A stretch of DNA of 64,000 bases, taken from NCBI RefSeq assembly GCF_030505615.1, contig NZ_CP129992.1:2108001-2172000 (forward strand), given 5' to 3'. The notes beneath the pieces were generated by a model, which did not search any database, had not been told where the DNA came from, and saw only the letters and a program-made list of their open reading frames with translations. Shown one piece after another: positions 63,094 to 64,000 of the stretch. How positions within the stretch are numbered: position 1 is the stretch's first letter; every line of letters starts with the position of its first letter. Source of the stretch: Salinibaculum rarum. GTDB taxonomy: Archaea > Halobacteriota > Halobacteria > Halobacteriales > Haloarculaceae. Made by a program: the position numbers and the translations under genes.

Positions 63094-64000
63094 TCCTGCA
63101 CCTCCGGACTCGTCGTCGCTGCCTGTTGACACAGCGTGTCGAGTAGCTCCAGTTCCTGTTGCAGCGAGTCGTCTCCCACGGCCGTCATTACATCGTCGAG
63201 ATACTCTCGCAGGCGAGCGAACCGCTCAGCGTACTGGTCGGGCACGACCAGCGGGACAGACTCCCGTTCGTGCTGTCCACGCTGGTCAGGTAATAGCCAA
63301 TCATCGACGCCCGTTGCACCGTTAGCGCGGTCATGGACATCTCGCGCCCACGCACGAAGTTCCCGAGCGTACTGTGCCAGTGCTACACTTTTTTCCACAC
63401 CATCGTGCGCGAACGTGTCGGGCTCGCCAGGCAGTGCGACGGTCACGCGCTCCGATTGCTCACTTCCATCTCGTTCCGTCCATGATGCGGTGAGTTCCAC
63501 ATCGCCACCCGGGCGCGCTTCCGACAGGCGAACCAATATGACGCCACCGCGAGCCTCACCATCTTCCTTGGCCGACGGGAAGAGCGTCGAGACGTGCATC
63601 AGTTGCTCATTTGCATCGTCCGCCGACGGCGACCCATGAACAGCCTCGATCTCGTAGCCATCTGCGTCAAGTCTCAAGTCGAGATCGTACACCAGCGGCG
63701 TGACCATGTAATCGAATTCGTCGCCAAGCCGTTGTTCGAACTCGTCGGCAGAATGCACGAAGTAGTGATTCGCACCGCGAATCCCCGACAACGAGTCCGC
63801 TAACTCAGCGTTCGCGTCCAGCCCCATTCCGATGAACGTCGTGTGAACCCCCTGCGCAGCAGCATCGGCAAACAGCTTAGTAAGGCCACTATCCTCGGTC
63901 TCACCAGTGTTCGGCATCATGTCCGTCATGAACACCACGCGGCGCTCAACCCGACGACTGGTCGTCCCGTCAACCAGCATATCCATCGCTGCCTCGAATC
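63090..64000 (-). CDS. VWA-domain protein, truncated by the window edge
   Basis: The frame is open to the right edge, so the N-terminus is missing. The visible part has the second half of a von Willebrand A domain (VFMTDMMPNTGETEDSG, then FIGMGLDANAELADSL and ANHYFVHSADEFEQRL). A beta-sandwich-like region (about 110-210) and a helical C-terminus follow. The first MIDAS motif would lie outside the window. Intracellular VWA proteins often assemble with partners in metal-dependent complexes. It is first among the genes seen of the VWA, HAD-HEAT, ADP-ribosylglycohydrolase, phosphoesterase operon, overlapping the HAD-HEAT gene by 4 bases. Confidence 0.8.
   Translation of the reverse strand, partial: FEAAMDMLVDGTTSRRVERRVVFMTDMMPNTGETEDSGLTKLFADAAAQGVHTTFIGMGLDANAELADSLSGIRGANHYFVHSADEFEQRLGDEFDYMVTPLVYDLDLRLDADGYEIEAVHGSPSADDANEQLMHVSTLFPSAKEDGEARGGVILVRLSEARPGGDVELTASWTERDGSEQSERVTVALPGEPDTFAHDGVEKSVALAQYARELRAWARDVHDRANGATGVDDWLLPDQRGQHERESVPLVVPDQYAERFARLREYLDDVMTAVGDDSLQQELELLDTLCQQAATTSPEVQE

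Noticed and set aside
1..64000. CRISPR array to go with the csf-like genes
   Set aside because: No run of regularly spaced 25-40 base repeats was found. The repeats at 47.2-47.4 kb are 184 bases apart and only 81% identical.

Overview
The window reads as haloarchaeal DNA. Most predicted proteins are strongly acidic (rich in Asp and Glu). Gene starts often sit 23-31 bases from an archaeal TATA box, which suggests leaderless mRNAs. The gene families also fit: BREX type 5, haloarchaeal winged-helix regulators and a rhomboid protease. GC content shifts block by block: very high in 0.7-5.5 kb, intermediate in the BREX block, clearly lower in 38-50 kb. I saw no rRNA, tRNA, replication origin, integrase or CRISPR array. 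The window looks like a defence island carrying more than a dozen putative nucleases.

Layout. (1) 0.7-5.5 kb, minus strand: csf1-like and csf2-like genes, an unassigned gene, a RAMP protein and an HNH nuclease. I read this as a degenerate or divergent type IV CRISPR effector cluster without a large Cas10/Cas8 subunit, DinG helicase, adaptation genes or array. (2) 6.1-26.7 kb: a complete BREX type 5 system in the order brxA, brxC, brxB, second brxC/pglY, pglX, pglZ, brxHII. A Mrr-type restriction enzyme sits on the opposite strand between the second brxC/pglY and pglX. A palindromic operator-like site lies between the TATA box and the brxA start. (3) 26.7-31.3 kb: a ribbon-helix-helix-like protein, a small PD-(D/E)XK protein, and a GmrSD-like gene (DUF262, HNH and AlbA domains). 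The last is broken by an insertion sequence with an 8-bp target duplication; removing the element and one repeat restores the frame exactly.

(4) 31.6-37.5 kb: a long SF1 helicase with a nuclease-like insertion, a Mre11/SbcD-like phosphoesterase with altered motifs, and a GIY-YIG protein. (5) 37.5-46.6 kb, more AT-rich: a rhomboid protease, small membrane and HTH proteins, an HNH-TRAM fusion, a frameshifted TRAM gene, and a nuclease pair whose first member carries three WW(D/E)xY repeats. (6) 46.6-48.0 kb: a gene-poor stretch with direct and inverted repeats and a strong hairpin. (7) 48.0-51.1 kb: a coiled-coil PD-(D/E)XK protein, a hotdog thioesterase pair and an HhH protein.

(8) 51.2-56.7 kb: an AddAB-like helicase-nuclease. 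(9) 56.7-58.3 kb: a CARF-like sensor translationally coupled to a PIN-like nuclease. (10) 58.5-64 kb: a compact operon of VWA, HAD-HEAT, ADP-ribosylglycohydrolase, calcineurin-type phosphoesterase and an unrecognised protein, running off the right edge. BREX, the modification-dependent restriction proteins and AddAB belong to known defence or repair classes. The type IV-like block, the VWA/ADP-ribose operon with the neighbouring CARF-PIN pair, and the helicase/Mre11-like pair are the best candidates for something undescribed.
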